Assembly: GCF_036227565.1 (NCBI RefSeq)
Contig: NZ_CP109460.1
Span: 3,348,001-3,412,000 of the forward strand
Direction of reading: 5' to 3'
Source: Streptomyces sp. NBC_01454
Lineage (GTDB): Bacteria > Actinomycetota > Actinomycetes > Streptomycetales > Streptomycetaceae
DNA: 64,000 nucleotides
The notes under the pieces are model-generated. The model had not been told where the DNA came from. It saw nothing but the letters and a program-made list of their open reading frames with translations, and made no database searches. Position numbers and translations under genes: made by a program. Positions 16,880 through 27,358 of the stretch are shown here, piece after piece (position 1 is the stretch's first letter; every line of letters starts with the position of its first letter).

Positions 16880-17608
16880 ATGACAGGTGCCCAGCATCCT
16901 CATCCCACGCAGGCCGTGGTCCTGGCCGGCGGCCAGGGCTCACGTCTCCGCCCGTACACCGACGACCGCCCCAAGCCGATGGTCGAGATCCCCGGAACCG
17001 GGACCCCGATCATCGGCCATCAGCTGAACTGGCTGGCCGAGGAAGGCGTCACGGACGTGGTCGTCTCCTGCGGGCACCTCGCCGGCGTCCTCCAGGACTG
17101 GCTGGCCGACGCCCCACTCCCCTTGCGCGTGACGACCGTTGTCGAGACCGAGCCCCTGGGCCGCGGCGGCGGGCTCAAATACGCGGCCGGCTCGCTGCCC
17201 CGCCCGGACGAGCCCTGGTACGCCACCAACGGCGACATCTGGACCCGCTTCCCGCTCCGTGAGATGGCCGCCTTCCACCACGAGCGTGACGCCGAGGCCA
17301 CCCTCGCGCTGGCCCGCCCCCACATCCCCTGGGGTGCCGTGGAGACCGACGCGTTCGGGCATGTCCTGGACTTCATCGAGTCGCCGCCGTCGCCGTATCT
17401 CATCAACGCCGGCGTGTACGTGTTCTCCGCCGCCTTCACGGACCTGCTCCCCACCCGCGGCGACCACGAGCGCACCACCTTCCCGCGCCTCGCCCGCGAA
17501 CGCCGGCTGGCCGGTTTCCCGCTCCCGCAGGGTGCCTACTGGCGCGCGATCGACACCGCCAAGGACCTCACCGAGGCCGCCAAGGAGCTGAGCGCGCACG
17601 GGCGTTGA
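16880..17608 (+). CDS. Sugar-phosphate nucleotidyltransferase
   Basis: 242 residues from the ATG at 16880; TAGGGT sits just upstream, suggesting leaderless expression (GTG at 16871 is an alternative). VVLAGGQGSRLRPYTDDRPKPM is the NTP-binding signature of NDP-sugar pyrophosphorylases, and NGDIWTRFPL supplies the metal-binding Asp. INAGVYVFSAAF is the sugar-binding region. It would make an NDP-sugar from sugar-1-P and NTP in the cytoplasm; ManC/RmlA-like, exact substrate unknown. No C-terminal acyl or left-handed-helix domain is present. Confidence 0.88.
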   Translation: MTGAQHPHPTQAVVLAGGQGSRLRPYTDDRPKPMVEIPGTGTPIIGHQLNWLAEEGVTDVVVSCGHLAGVLQDWLADAPLPLRVTTVVETEPLGRGGGLKYAAGSLPRPDEPWYATNGDIWTRFPLREMAAFHHERDAEATLALARPHIPWGAVETDAFGHVLDFIESPPSPYLINAGVYVFSAAFTDLLPTRGDHERTTFPRLARERRLAGFPLPQGAYWRAIDTAKDLTEAAKELSAHGR

Positions 17609-17989
17609 GGCAGCGGAGGGCGTGGAGGGGCCGTGGGACCCGTTGAGACGAGGCCACGGAGCCCACTGAGGCCGTGAAGGCCGCAGCAGGCCCTTGAGGC
17701 CGTTGACCGCAGCCGCCGCCCGCGCGGGCCCCGCCCTGAAGCGGTCGGCTCTCACACCCGTCCGTGGCCGCGCTCTCCGCCTCCCTCGCCCGCCACGCCC
17801 TCCTCGTCGCCGGGCTCCCCGCCCTCACCGCTCCCCCGCCACCACGCTCCCGTACCCGCCTGTCCCGTACGGATCCGCTCCCACACAGGCCAGTCCCCGA
17901 CCACCCCGCCCTCCCCGTACCCGCCGGTGGATACGGCCGTACGGAGCGAGCGGGGCGATCGGGGACAGGTGCGGGCGGCGGGAAGCCGG
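17609..17989. other. 381-bp convergent spacer without a gene
   Basis: Lies between the nucleotidyltransferase and DoxX stops. Contains imperfect copies of GAGGCCGTTGA/GAGGCCGTGA and two CCCGTACCCGCC motifs. I see no gene, RNA or clear terminator. Confidence 0.5.
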
Positions 17990-19615
17990 TCAGCCCAGGA
18001 GGCCGCCGAGGGTGTCGCCGCGGCTGGAGTCGCCTCCGGAGCCGCCGTTCCCGGAGCTTCCGGTGCCGGTGGTGCCGCCGCCGGTGCCGCCCGCGCTGGT
18101 CGGCACCCGGCTCGGTACCGGGGCGCGGCGGGTCGGGACGGTCTGCTGCGGCGCGCTGGTGGTCGCCCCCGGCTGCTGGGAGAGGCCACTGGTGCTGCCC
18201 GCCGACCGGCCGGTGCCGGGCGCCGAGGCGGACGGGGTGCCGGGCTTGTGGGCCTTGCGCGAGGCGTCCGCGGAGGGCGTGCCGGGGCGCGGGGCAGCGC
18301 TGCCGGGGTGCCGCTTGCCGGGCCGGGCGGTGTGCTTGGGGCGGGGCAGCGGGGAGCCGGGCAGGTTGTTGATCGCGGGCTCGCCGGGCCGCGGGACGGT
18401 CGCCACCGTGGCGGACCGCACGGCGCCGCCCAGCAGCGAGCCGATGAGCAGGGTCAGTCCGGCCACCATCGTGGTCATCATGGCGCCGCGGCGCAGCACC
18501 CGGCGCCGCAGGTCGGCGACCTCGACGCGGGGACCGAGCCGCCGCCAGGCCTCGCCGGCCAGCCGGCCGTCCATGGAGTAGACCGGGGCGCCCGCGATGA
18601 TCAACGGGCTCCAGGCGGCGAGGTAGATGATGTGGGGGGCGTCGTAGGCGGGGATGGTGCGCCAGCTGACGGTCATCAGCAGCGCCGCGGACAGCAGGGC
18701 GCCGATCGACGCGGCGACGCGCTGCCACAGCCCGCAGATGGTCAGGACGCCGACGACGACCTGGAGGAAGGCGACGGTCAGACCGGCGCCGACCGGGTGC
18801 GAGACGGCGAAGTCCCGCAACGGCACGGCCAGTGCCCAGGGGTCGAGCGCCTGCAGCCACTTGACCATCGAGCCCCGCTCGCCGCCGTCGAAGTAGACGG
18901 GGTCGCAGAGCTTGCCCATACCGGCGTAGACGGAGATCAGGCCGAGGAAGATCCGCAGCGGGAGGAGGACGACGCCGAGGTTCATCCGGCGGCCCGGGTA
19001 GTACGCATGCCGCACGGACTCGGCGCCACGCCGCTTGGCGCCGGGGTCGTAGCCGTCCGGTGCCTCGAAGCGGTCGTCGTCGTAGCCGTCGTCGAACCGG
19101 CCGCGGTCGCGGTAGGGAGGGTTCCGGTAGGGATCGCTGTCGTATGCGCCGCCCACGGGGCGTACGCCGCGCAGCAGGGAGTCGGCGTCGGCGGGGCCGC
19201 GCTGTCCGATCACGGTCTGGGCGGGGGCGCCGTCGCCGAGACGGATCCGGGGCAGGACCTGGGTCGTGCCGACGTCCTCGGCCTGGCCGCCGTCGAGGCC
19301 GATGCCCGCGTCGCGCACCGCGTGCAGAAGCTGGCTGGTGGCGCCTGCCGTGCCGCCCGGTGCGGTGCGGCCGCTCCACACCACGGGTGCCCGGCGTCTG
19401 GCACCGGCGGCCGGGCTGCGGAGGGCGGGGATGCGCGCGGTGTCCACGGCGTGGCGCGCCACGGGCTCGGCGAGCTGTACGCGGAAGCTGGCGTGGTTGA
19501 CGATGACCTGCGCGGGATCGCACGGCACCTTGACCGAGCTCAGGCCCGGCTCGTCATCGAAGCCCGGCGAGCGTCCCCCCGTAGGCGTGCGGGGTGTTCT
19601 GGTGTCCACGCTCAT
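17990..19615 (-). CDS. DoxX-family integral membrane protein with long disordered ends
   Basis: 541 residues. The N-terminal 200 residues are soluble and low in structure (DPYRNPPYRDRGRFDDGYDDDRFEAPDGYDPG). The DoxX core follows: NLGVVLLPLRIFLGLISVYAGMGKL, a loop, LTVAFLQVVVGVLTICGLWQRVAASIGALLSAALLM and IIYLAAWSPLIIAG, giving four helices. A further helix (TTMVAGLTLLIGSLLGG) precedes a 130-residue Pro/Ser/Thr/Gly tail, probably outside the membrane. DoxX proteins are quinone-linked or redox-associated; this member's role is unknown. The ATG has no clear ribosome-binding site. Confidence 0.85.
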   Translation of the reverse strand: MSVDTRTPRTPTGGRSPGFDDEPGLSSVKVPCDPAQVIVNHASFRVQLAEPVARHAVDTARIPALRSPAAGARRRAPVVWSGRTAPGGTAGATSQLLHAVRDAGIGLDGGQAEDVGTTQVLPRIRLGDGAPAQTVIGQRGPADADSLLRGVRPVGGAYDSDPYRNPPYRDRGRFDDGYDDDRFEAPDGYDPGAKRRGAESVRHAYYPGRRMNLGVVLLPLRIFLGLISVYAGMGKLCDPVYFDGGERGSMVKWLQALDPWALAVPLRDFAVSHPVGAGLTVAFLQVVVGVLTICGLWQRVAASIGALLSAALLMTVSWRTIPAYDAPHIIYLAAWSPLIIAGAPVYSMDGRLAGEAWRRLGPRVEVADLRRRVLRRGAMMTTMVAGLTLLIGSLLGGAVRSATVATVPRPGEPAINNLPGSPLPRPKHTARPGKRHPGSAAPRPGTPSADASRKAHKPGTPSASAPGTGRSAGSTSGLSQQPGATTSAPQQTVPTRRAPVPSRVPTSAGGTGGGTTGTGSSGNGGSGGDSSRGDTLGGLLG

Positions 19616-19722
19616 CTAACCGAGTGACCCGCGCTTAAGACACTGCCTTGACCGGGTCGATCTGTCCGAGACCCGTCAAAAAGATCACGGGATAGCGCAA
19701 AGACCTACCGTGGGTCAGGCCT

Positions 19723-19766
19723 TGCCCCAGGGTGGGGCACCGGTACGTACCGACCACCCCGGGGCA
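19723..19766 (-). terminator. Hairpin terminator after rlmB
   Basis: TGCCCCAGGGTGG (19723-19735) pairs with CCACCCCGGGGCA (19754-19766) with one mismatch, placed 8 bp beyond the rlmB stop. Confidence 0.65.
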
Positions 19767-19773
19767 CCAGGAC

Positions 19774-20730
19774 TCAGCCGCGGCGGCGCGCCGCTTCCCA
19801 CAGGACGACACCGGCCGCGACACCGGCGTTCAACGACTCCGCGCCGCCCGGCATCGGGATCCGCACCCGGACGTCACAGGTCTCGCCGACCAGCCGCGAC
19901 AGGCCCTTGCCCTCGCTGCCGACCACGATGACGACCGGGCCGTCCAGCGCCGCGACGTCCTGGAGCTCCAGCTCGCCGTCCGCGGCCAGACCGACGACCG
20001 TCAGACCGGCCTTCTGGTACGACTCCAGGGTCCGGGTCAGGTTGGTGGCGCGGGCGACCGGCGTCCGGGCCGCGGTGCCCGCCGAGGTCTTCCACGCACC
20101 GGCCGTCATACCGGCCGCGCGGCGCTCCGGCACGACCACGCCGTGGCCGCCGAAGGCGCACACGGAGCGGACGACCGCGCCGAGGTTGCGCGGGTCGGTG
20201 ACGCCGTCGAGCGCGACGATCAGCGGGTCGTCGCCGTTGTCGAAGGCGGCCGCGGCCAGGTCCTCGGGGTGCGCGTAGTCGTACGGCGGGACCTGGAGGA
20301 CCAGGCCCTGGTGGTTGAGGCCGTTGGTCATCCGGTCCAGCTCGGGACGCGGCGCCTCCATCAGGTTGATGTCGCCGCGCTCGGAGGCGAGCTGGAGTGC
20401 GGCGCGCACCCGCTCGTCGCTGTCGATGAACTGCTGGACATAGAGAGTGGTCGCGGGCACGCCGTCGCGCAGCGCCTCGAAGACCGGGTTACGGCCGACG
20501 ACCAGCTCCGCGGTGCCCTTGGCGCCACCGCGGCGCGGCGCCGGGCGGCGCGCCGCGGCCTGCTTCGCCTGGGCGTTGGCGACGCGGTTCTTGACGTGTC
20601 CCTTACGAGCGGAGGCGGGCGGGGTCGGGCCCTTGCCCTCCAGGCTCCGGCGCCGCTTGCCGCCGCTGCCGACCTGCGCGCCCTTCTTGTTGGACGTGCG
20701 GCGGTTCCTGCGCTGGCTGTTGCCGGCCAT
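19774..20730 (-). CDS. rlmB: 23S rRNA (guanosine-2'-O)-methyltransferase RlmB
   Basis: 318 residues, ATG with AGGTGA upstream. After a Lys/Arg-rich N-terminal extension (about 80 residues, [17 protein letters not shown]), the SpoU substrate-binding domain begins at [19 protein letters not shown]. The C-terminal trefoil-knot SPOUT domain has [21 protein letters not shown] (motif 1), [15 protein letters not shown] (motif 2) and [20 protein letters not shown] (motif 3). It would methylate G2251-equivalent of 23S rRNA using SAM. It is the last gene of the carD-isp-cysS block. Confidence 0.93.
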   Translation of the reverse strand: MAGNSQRRNRRTSNKKGAQVGSGGKRRRSLEGKGPTPPASARKGHVKNRVANAQAKQAAARRPAPRRGGAKGTAELVVGRNPVFEALRDGVPATTLYVQQFIDSDERVRAALQLASERGDINLMEAPRPELDRMTNGLNHQGLVLQVPPYDYAHPEDLAAAAFDNGDDPLIVALDGVTDPRNLGAVVRSVCAFGGHGVVVPERRAAGMTAGAWKTSAGTAARTPVARATNLTRTLESYQKAGLTVVGLAADGELELQDVAALDGPVVIVVGSEGKGLSRLVGETCDVRVRIPMPGGAESLNAGVAAGVVLWEAARRRG

Positions 20731-20858
20731 GGGTCACCTGTTTCTTCACTGCTCTCGACGTCTCGCGACGTGGAGTGGGTACGAACGTATGGAATGAGTG
20801 TCGCCCGAGGCCACCGGGACGGTCGAATCCGGGTGGCCTGCGAAGGGCGGGAGGGGGG

Positions 20859-22253
<1,395 letters not shown>

Positions 22254-22377
22254 GGAACCAGGGTAGTCGGAACGAGGCAGTGCCCCGCGACCCACAGGGC
22301 CACGGGGGAAGGGATCGGCGCCAACCGCCCGATTCGCCGGAAGTGTCCGACGGAGCGCGGCGGGGCCGGCGCCGCCG

Positions 22378-22782
22378 TCAGATGCTGCCGACCACCTTGC
22401 GCGGGGTGATCCGGACGACGACCCGCGGGGCGTCGCCGCCCGCGGCGGGGTTGAAGTCGGCGTACGGCTTGCCGGTGTACTTCTGCGACAGCTCGTCGAT
22501 CAGCTGCTGACCGCCCTCGGTGCTGAGCGAGGCGGCGCCGCGCACCTCGGCGTAGGTGTACGGCGCGTCGAAGGGCTGGATGACGACCGAGACGCGGGGG
22601 TCGCGCCGGATGTTGGCCTCCTTGCGGCGGCCGAGGGTGGTCGAGAACAGCAGATCGTCGCCGTCCCGCTTCACCCAGACCGGGGAGACCTGCGGACTGC
22701 CGTCGGGCTGGATCGTGGCCACGGTCACGAAGACCGGGGAGTCCAGGAGCTGCTTGAGGTCGTCGGACAGGGTGGCGGTCAC
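22378..22782 (-). CDS. PPOX-class F420-dependent oxidoreductase
   Basis: 134 residues; the GTG at 22782 follows AGGAAGGA. LLDSPVFVTVATIQPDGSPQVSPVWVKRDGDDLLFSTTLGRRKEANIRRDPRVSVVIQ is the split-barrel fold of the PPOX/pyridoxamine-oxidase superfamily, in the short form common in actinobacterial F420-dependent enzymes. The substrate cannot be told. It interrupts ispF and cysS but is on the same strand and may be co-transcribed. Confidence 0.85.
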   Translation of the reverse strand: MTATLSDDLKQLLDSPVFVTVATIQPDGSPQVSPVWVKRDGDDLLFSTTLGRRKEANIRRDPRVSVVIQPFDAPYTYAEVRGAASLSTEGGQQLIDELSQKYTGKPYADFNPAAGGDAPRVVVRITPRKVVGSI

Positions 22783-22919
22783 GAGGGGTCCTTCCTGCGG
22801 GCCGAGCCGGTGGACACGAACACTCCGATCCTCCCCCAACAGCCGTGCGGCACCCGGAATTCCCGCGCCATCCGGGGGAATGCCGGGCGCCGCCACGCGC
22901 CTCGCGCCGGGCCGGGACG

Positions 22920-23453
22920 TCAGGCCGTACGGAAGACGAGCGCGGTGGCCACCGCGGCCAGGCCCTCGGCGCGGCCGGTCAGCCCCAGCCCGTCCGAGGT
23001 CGTCCCGGAGACCGAGACCGGCGCCCCGACGGCCGCCGACAGCGCCTTCTGCGCCTCGTCCCGCCGCTTGCCGACCTTCGGGCGTACGCCGATGACCTGC
23101 ACCGCGACATTGCCGATGGTGAAGCCCTCGGCCCGGACGATCCGCGCGGCCTCGGCCAGCAGGGTCACGCCGGAGGCGCCGGACCACTCGGGGCGGCCGG
23201 TGCCGAAGTGGGCACCCAGATCGCCGACGCCGGCCGCCGAGAACAGCGCGTCACAGGCGGCGTGTGCGACCACATCGCCGTCGCTGTGGCCGGCCAGGCC
23301 GTATCCGTCACTCTCCGCGGCGTCCCACAGCAGCCCGGCGCACCAGAGCTCACGCCCCTGCTCGAAGGCGTGCACGTCCGTGCCGATGCCGACGAGGGGC
23401 AGCACGGGGGGCTCGGCGGCCGGGCGGGGCGCGCTCTGCTCAGACATAGCCAT
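22920..23453 (-). CDS. ispF: 2-C-methyl-D-erythritol 2,4-cyclodiphosphate synthase
   Basis: 177 residues; the ATG at 23453 follows AGGAGG and lies 14 nt inside the ispD 3' end, so the two are coupled. GIGTDVHAF gives the zinc Asp/His and [29 protein letters not shown] the rest of the metal and CDP site. It forms MEcPP in the MEP isoprenoid pathway. The N-terminal 17 residues are a nonconserved extension. Confidence 0.96.
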   Translation of the reverse strand: MAMSEQSAPRPAAEPPVLPLVGIGTDVHAFEQGRELWCAGLLWDAAESDGYGLAGHSDGDVVAHAACDALFSAAGVGDLGAHFGTGRPEWSGASGVTLLAEAARIVRAEGFTIGNVAVQVIGVRPKVGKRRDEAQKALSAAVGAPVSVSGTTSDGLGLTGRAEGLAAVATALVFRTA

Positions 23454-24186
23454 CGGTGGCCCTCCTGCGGGCGAGTACGGCCTCGGCCAGGACCAGGTCC
23501 AGCGGCCGGGTCACCTTGAACGCCTCCTCGTGGCCAGGGACGACCACGACCGGCGAGCCGAGCCGTTCGACCAGCCCGGCGTCGTCCGTGGCGCCCTCGC
23601 CCTCGACGACGGTGTCGTGCGCCTTGCGCAGCGTCGCCAGATCGAAGCCCTGCGGGGTCTGCACGGCCCGCAGCAGGGACCGCTCCGGGGTGCCGACCAC
23701 CGGCTCGGGCGTGCCCGGCGGCTGTGGGTCGACCTGCTTGACGGTGTCCGCCAGCGGCAGCGCGGGGACGACGGCGGGCGCACCGGCCCGGACGGCGGCG
23801 ACCACCGCATCGACCGTGTCGGCCGGCACCAGCGGGCGCGCGGCGTCATGCACCAGCACGACCTCGATGGTGTCCGGGAGCGCCGCCAGACCGAGCTGTA
23901 CGGACTCCTGGCGGGTCTGTCCGCCGGGGACGACCACGAGGTCGGTGCGCTCGGCGAGCGGATGCTCGTGCAGGAGGCGGCTGACCTCGGTGGCGCCGTC
24001 GGGTGGGGCGACCACCACGATGAGCGAGACGGCACGGGAGGCGGCCATCGCGCGGACGGCGTGCACCAGCATGGGAGTGCCGCCCAGTGTGCGCAGTGCC
24101 TTGGGAGTGCCGGGACCGAGCCGGACACCGCGGCCGGCGGCGGGAATCACCGCGGCGGTGCGGACCGGGCGGGAGGGATCTGACAT
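23440..24186 (-). CDS. ispD: 2-C-methyl-D-erythritol 4-phosphate cytidylyltransferase
   Basis: 248 residues; the ATG at 24186 has GGAG six nt upstream. [21 protein letters not shown] is the CTP-binding N-terminal motif; [13 protein letters not shown] and [11 protein letters not shown] are typical of IspD. It makes CDP-ME from MEP. It is overlapped by ispF downstream and follows carD after 419 bp. A longer in-frame extension to 24453 lacks coding character and is not used. Confidence 0.96.
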   Translation of the reverse strand: MSDPSRPVRTAAVIPAAGRGVRLGPGTPKALRTLGGTPMLVHAVRAMAASRAVSLIVVVAPPDGATEVSRLLHEHPLAERTDLVVVPGGQTRQESVQLGLAALPDTIEVVLVHDAARPLVPADTVDAVVAAVRAGAPAVVPALPLADTVKQVDPQPPGTPEPVVGTPERSLLRAVQTPQGFDLATLRKAHDTVVEGEGATDDAGLVERLGSPVVVVPGHEEAFKVTRPLDLVLAEAVLARRRATDGYV

Positions 24187-24605
24187 CGATGACTCCGAAG
24201 TCCGGGGCGAGCCCGGAATTGGCGCAGACAGGTTTGTTTCCTCGGGCGGGGTGGGTATGGCCTGGGGGTGCCCCCTGCTCCTGGAGTCTGGGGGAGTGCC
24301 GGGCGCGACGCCTCGACCGGACCCTTCCGTGACACGGTTCGAGACAGCTGCCCGGGCCCGGCACGCCACAGTGAGTCGGCGGTCCTCGGCGAGGTTCATG
24401 AGTCGTGTCATGAATCGCCGATTCGCCAGCAGATATGCCGCAGCGCCCGGCAACAGACCACTCCGCTTGGGAAGCGGTCGTCACTCGGGCACCGCGGCAT
24501 TACTACGTCGGCATTGCTATGTCGTCGCTGCGTCGGCCACTTCGCCGGCGGACGCGTGACCCACGCATGCATGACCCTCACACGCTTGACCCACACACAG
24601 CGTCG
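24187..24605. other. 419-bp spacer between carD and ispD
   Basis: No convincing gene. It is noticeably less GC-rich around 24400-24600 and likely holds the ispD promoter or a processed carD-ispD linker. No hairpin with a U-tail is seen. Confidence 0.5.
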
Positions 24606-25088
24606 TCAGGACGCGAGCACCTCGTCGAGCAGGGCCTCGGCCTTGTCCTCATTGGTGTTTTCCGCGAGAGCGAGTTCGCTCACCAGAATCTGGCGTGCCT
24701 TCGCGAGCATGCGCTTCTCACCGGCGGAAAGCCCGCGCTCGCGCTCACGCCGCCACAGGTCGCGCACCACTTCGGCAACCTTGATCACATCACCGGAAGC
24801 GAGCTTCTCGAGATTTGCCTTGTAGCGACGGGACCAGTTCGTCGGCTCTTCGGCATACGGTGCGCGAAGCACCTCGAAGACCCGGTCCAGCCCGTCCTGA
24901 CCAACCACGTCGCGTACGCCGACGAACTCCGCATTGTCCGCTGGCACACGAACAGTCAAGTCGCCCTGGGCGACCTTCAGCACCAAGTAGGTCTTGTCCA
25001 CGCCTTTGATCTGGCGAGTTTCGATGGCCTCGATCAGCGCGGCCCCGTGATGGGGATAGACCACGGTGTCGCCAACCTTGAACGTCAT
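24606..25088 (-). CDS. carD: CarD-family RNA polymerase-binding regulator
   Basis: 160 residues from the ATG at 25088. The N-terminal domain ([27 protein letters not shown]) binds the RNA polymerase beta subunit. The C-terminal helical domain ([32 protein letters not shown]) contacts the upstream edge of the open-complex bubble; the conserved Trp is in NWSRR. It stabilises open complexes at rRNA and other promoters. The usual carD-ispD-ispF gene order is kept. Confidence 0.97.
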   Translation of the reverse strand: MTFKVGDTVVYPHHGAALIEAIETRQIKGVDKTYLVLKVAQGDLTVRVPADNAEFVGVRDVVGQDGLDRVFEVLRAPYAEEPTNWSRRYKANLEKLASGDVIKVAEVVRDLWRRERERGLSAGEKRMLAKARQILVSELALAENTNEDKAEALLDEVLAS

Positions 25089-25918
25089 GTGACAGGTACC
25101 CCTTCCGTGGCTATCCATGCTAACACGGGAACGGGCCGTTCTGAATGGCGTTTTCGCAGGTCAGGGCATATCTCGGGGCTTGACAACAGTAACCGGAACG
25201 TGCTGCGAGGGGCCTCGGAAGGCGGGTATTCGCAGGTCGGAGGGGCTGCACGGGTGAGTCGAAACACGCCCGCCACACACCGGGAGAGCGCCGTTCGAGG
25301 GGCTGAACGTCCCGTTTTGCGCAGATCCACATGAGCGAGTTCCGCTACTCCGTTCGGCTGCTCGGGGACCTCTCCCGAGCGATTCTCGAATTGATCACCA
25401 CGCGCGGGCCGAAGAGTGTGATCAATTCCGCGAGGCCTTCACATTCCCTGCGAATACTGCTTTTCGCCGGGGGAACCTGCCGGCCGTCACCCGAACGGCC
25501 GCTTGTCGAAATTTCGGCCACGTTCTCGGTGTGTGTTCTCGTGATGCGGCCGGATCTGTGCGCCGAGGTGTGCGCCCTCGGTGTGCCGCTCCGCGTCCCT
25601 TCCGTGGCGCCCGCTCTCCTTTCTTCCGTTCCGTGCCCGCCTGCGCGGTGGCCGGCGCCCCTCCGGCCTCCGGGGGCCGCGCCCGAGGTCCGGGGCCGGA
25701 AACCGGCTGCGAGCGGCGGTGGCGGGCCCCTGATCGCGCTGGGGGCGGGTCGGGTGCGGCGGCGTGAGGACGGCTCGGTAACCTAGCGGCGCTGACACAC
25801 CCTTAGGGCGGCTTTACGCACCCGTCGTCGTGACGCGTACGCAGTGCCGCCCCAGCCGTCCATCCGCGACCGGGCACGAAGTTCGGCCGCCGTAGCTCGT
25901 CAAGGAGATGCCGCCGCC
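25089..25918. other. 830-bp divergent spacer between carD and a lipoprotein gene
   Basis: No supported gene. Its middle (25130-25560) is A/T-richer than flanking genes and contains an inverted repeat at 25388-25428. It should hold the promoters of both divergent genes, possibly several for carD. Confidence 0.5.
25388..25428. promoter_or_regulatory. 11-bp inverted repeat upstream of carD
   Basis: GAATTGATCAC (25388-25398) and GTGATCAATTC (25418-25428) are exact inverted copies separated by 19 bp. Either a regulator operator with two half-sites about 30 bp apart or an RNA hairpin in a long carD leader. Confidence 0.5.
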
Positions 25919-26563
25919 GTGAGCCGCAGCCTTCGACGCGGCGTCCTCGCCGCCACCGTCCTTTCGCTCTCGATCGCCACGCTGTCCGCGTGCGGGGCCG
26001 GGAACGACGCCCAGACGCTGGGGGTCAAGCCGGACAACGCCGCGACCTCCGTCGGCGATATCAAGATCCAGAACGCGTCCGTCATCACCCAGCCGGACGT
26101 GAACGCCAAGGGCCCGGCCGCGATTTCCGCGACGGTGTTCAACACCGGCGCCAAGGACCAGAAGCTGACCGCGATCTCCGTCGACGGCACCGGCCAGTCG
26201 GCCAAGCTCTCGCCGGGCGGTTCCGGCAAGGGCCAGGTCACCGTGCCCGCCGGCGGGTCCCTCGTGATCGGCGGCAAGGGCGCCGCCTCGGCCGTCCTGG
26301 CCAGCGGCCGGGAGGCCGTCAAGGACGGGAACGCCCAGCCGCTGACGTTCACCCTGAGCTCCACCGGCACGGTCAAGATCAACGCCTATGTCGTCCCGGC
26401 GAAGAGCTACTTCGCGGAGTACGGGCCCTCCCAGGTGCCGCAGCCGTCCGGTTCGCCGTCCCCGTCGGGTTCCGGCAAGCCCTCCGCGTCGGGCAAGCCG
26501 TCGGGTGCGCCCAGTGCGTCCGGTTCCGGCAAGCCCTCCGCGTCGGCGGGCAGCGGCCACTGA
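25919..26563 (+). CDS. Secreted lipoprotein of unknown function
   Basis: 214 residues; the GTG at 25919 has AGGAG upstream. RRGVLAATVLSLSIATLSAC is a lipoprotein signal peptide with lipobox LSAC. The mature part is a beta-rich domain (IKIQNASVITQ, GPAAISATVFNTG, KLTAISVDGTGQSA, GQVTVPAGGSLVIGG), reminiscent of the actinobacterial DUF461/copper-chaperone-like secreted proteins. It ends in a Pro/Ser/Gly-rich tail. No metal-binding Met/His cluster is obvious. It is convergent with phoP. Confidence 0.8.
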   Translation: MSRSLRRGVLAATVLSLSIATLSACGAGNDAQTLGVKPDNAATSVGDIKIQNASVITQPDVNAKGPAAISATVFNTGAKDQKLTAISVDGTGQSAKLSPGGSGKGQVTVPAGGSLVIGGKGAASAVLASGREAVKDGNAQPLTFTLSSTGTVKINAYVVPAKSYFAEYGPSQVPQPSGSPSPSGSGKPSASGKPSGAPSASGSGKPSASAGSGH

Positions 26564-26587
26564 CACCGGCCGGCACAGCACGACGTT

Positions 26588-26622
26588 CAGGGGCGCCTCT
26601 CCGGTCCGGAGGGGCGCCCCTG
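26588..26622. terminator. Bidirectional terminator between lipoprotein gene and phoP
   Basis: CAGGGGCGCCTCTCCGG pairs with CCGGAGGGGCGCCCCTG (one G-U pair), loop of one nucleotide plus breathing ends. Located in the convergent spacer. Confidence 0.75.
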
Positions 26623-26677
26623 CGCGTACGGCGGCCCCCAGCCGGGCGGGCCGGCGGCTGAGCCGCTCAGGCCGCGT

Positions 26678-27358
26678 TTACGGCTCGAACTTGTAGCCCA
26701 GGCCGCGGACCGTGACGAGGTAGCGCGGTGCGCCCGGGTCGGGCTCGATCTTGGCGCGCAGCCGCTTGACGTGCACGTCCAGGGTCTTGGTGTCGCCCAC
26801 GTAGTCGGCGCCCCAGACCCGGTCGATGAGCTGCATACGGGTCAGCACCCGGCCGGCGTTGCGCAGCAGCATCTCCAGGAGGTCGAACTCCTTGAGGGGC
26901 AGATCGACCTTGCCGCCGGAGACCGTGACGACATGGCGGTCCACGTCCATCCGGACCGGCCCGGCCTCCAGGGCCTGCGGGGTGACCTCCTCCGGCTCCC
27001 CGCGACGGCGCAGCACGGCACGGATACGGGCGACGAGTTCGCGGGAGGAGAAGGGCTTGGTGACATAGTCATCGGCCCCTATCTCCAGACCGACGACCTT
27101 GTCGATCTCGCTGTCCTTGGCGGTCACCATGATGACCGGGACGTTGGAGCGGCCGCGCAGCTGGCGGCACACCTCGGTGCCGGGCAGGCCCGGCAGCATC
27201 AGGTCGAGCAGGACGAGGTCGGCGCCGTTGCGCTCGAATTCGTCCAGTCCGTCGGGGCCCGTGGCCGCGATGGCGACCTCGAAGCCCTCCTTGCGGAGCA
27301 TGTAGGACAGCGCGTCGCTGAACGATTCCTCGTCCTCGACGACAAGCACTCGGGTCAC
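26678..27358 (-). CDS. phoP: Phosphate-response regulator PhoP
   Basis: 226 residues, OmpR family. The receiver domain starts VLVVEDEESFSDALSYML with phospho-acceptor Asp in LVLLDLMLPGLPG, Thr in VTAKDS and Lys in VTKPFSS. The C-terminal winged helix (LPLKEFDLLEMLLRNAGRVLTR, DTKTLDVHVKRLRAKIE) binds PHO boxes of 11-bp direct repeats. The GTG start overlaps the end of phoR. It controls phosphate scavenging and antibiotic production in Streptomyces. Confidence 0.97.
   Translation of the reverse strand: MTRVLVVEDEESFSDALSYMLRKEGFEVAIAATGPDGLDEFERNGADLVLLDLMLPGLPGTEVCRQLRGRSNVPVIMVTAKDSEIDKVVGLEIGADDYVTKPFSSRELVARIRAVLRRRGEPEEVTPQALEAGPVRMDVDRHVVTVSGGKVDLPLKEFDLLEMLLRNAGRVLTRMQLIDRVWGADYVGDTKTLDVHVKRLRAKIEPDPGAPRYLVTVRGLGYKFEP

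Noticed and set aside
17568..19523. Minus-strand 651-codon Arg/Pro-rich frame
   Set aside because: Overlaps the DoxX gene in another frame; composition is that of a frame-shifted GC-rich gene.
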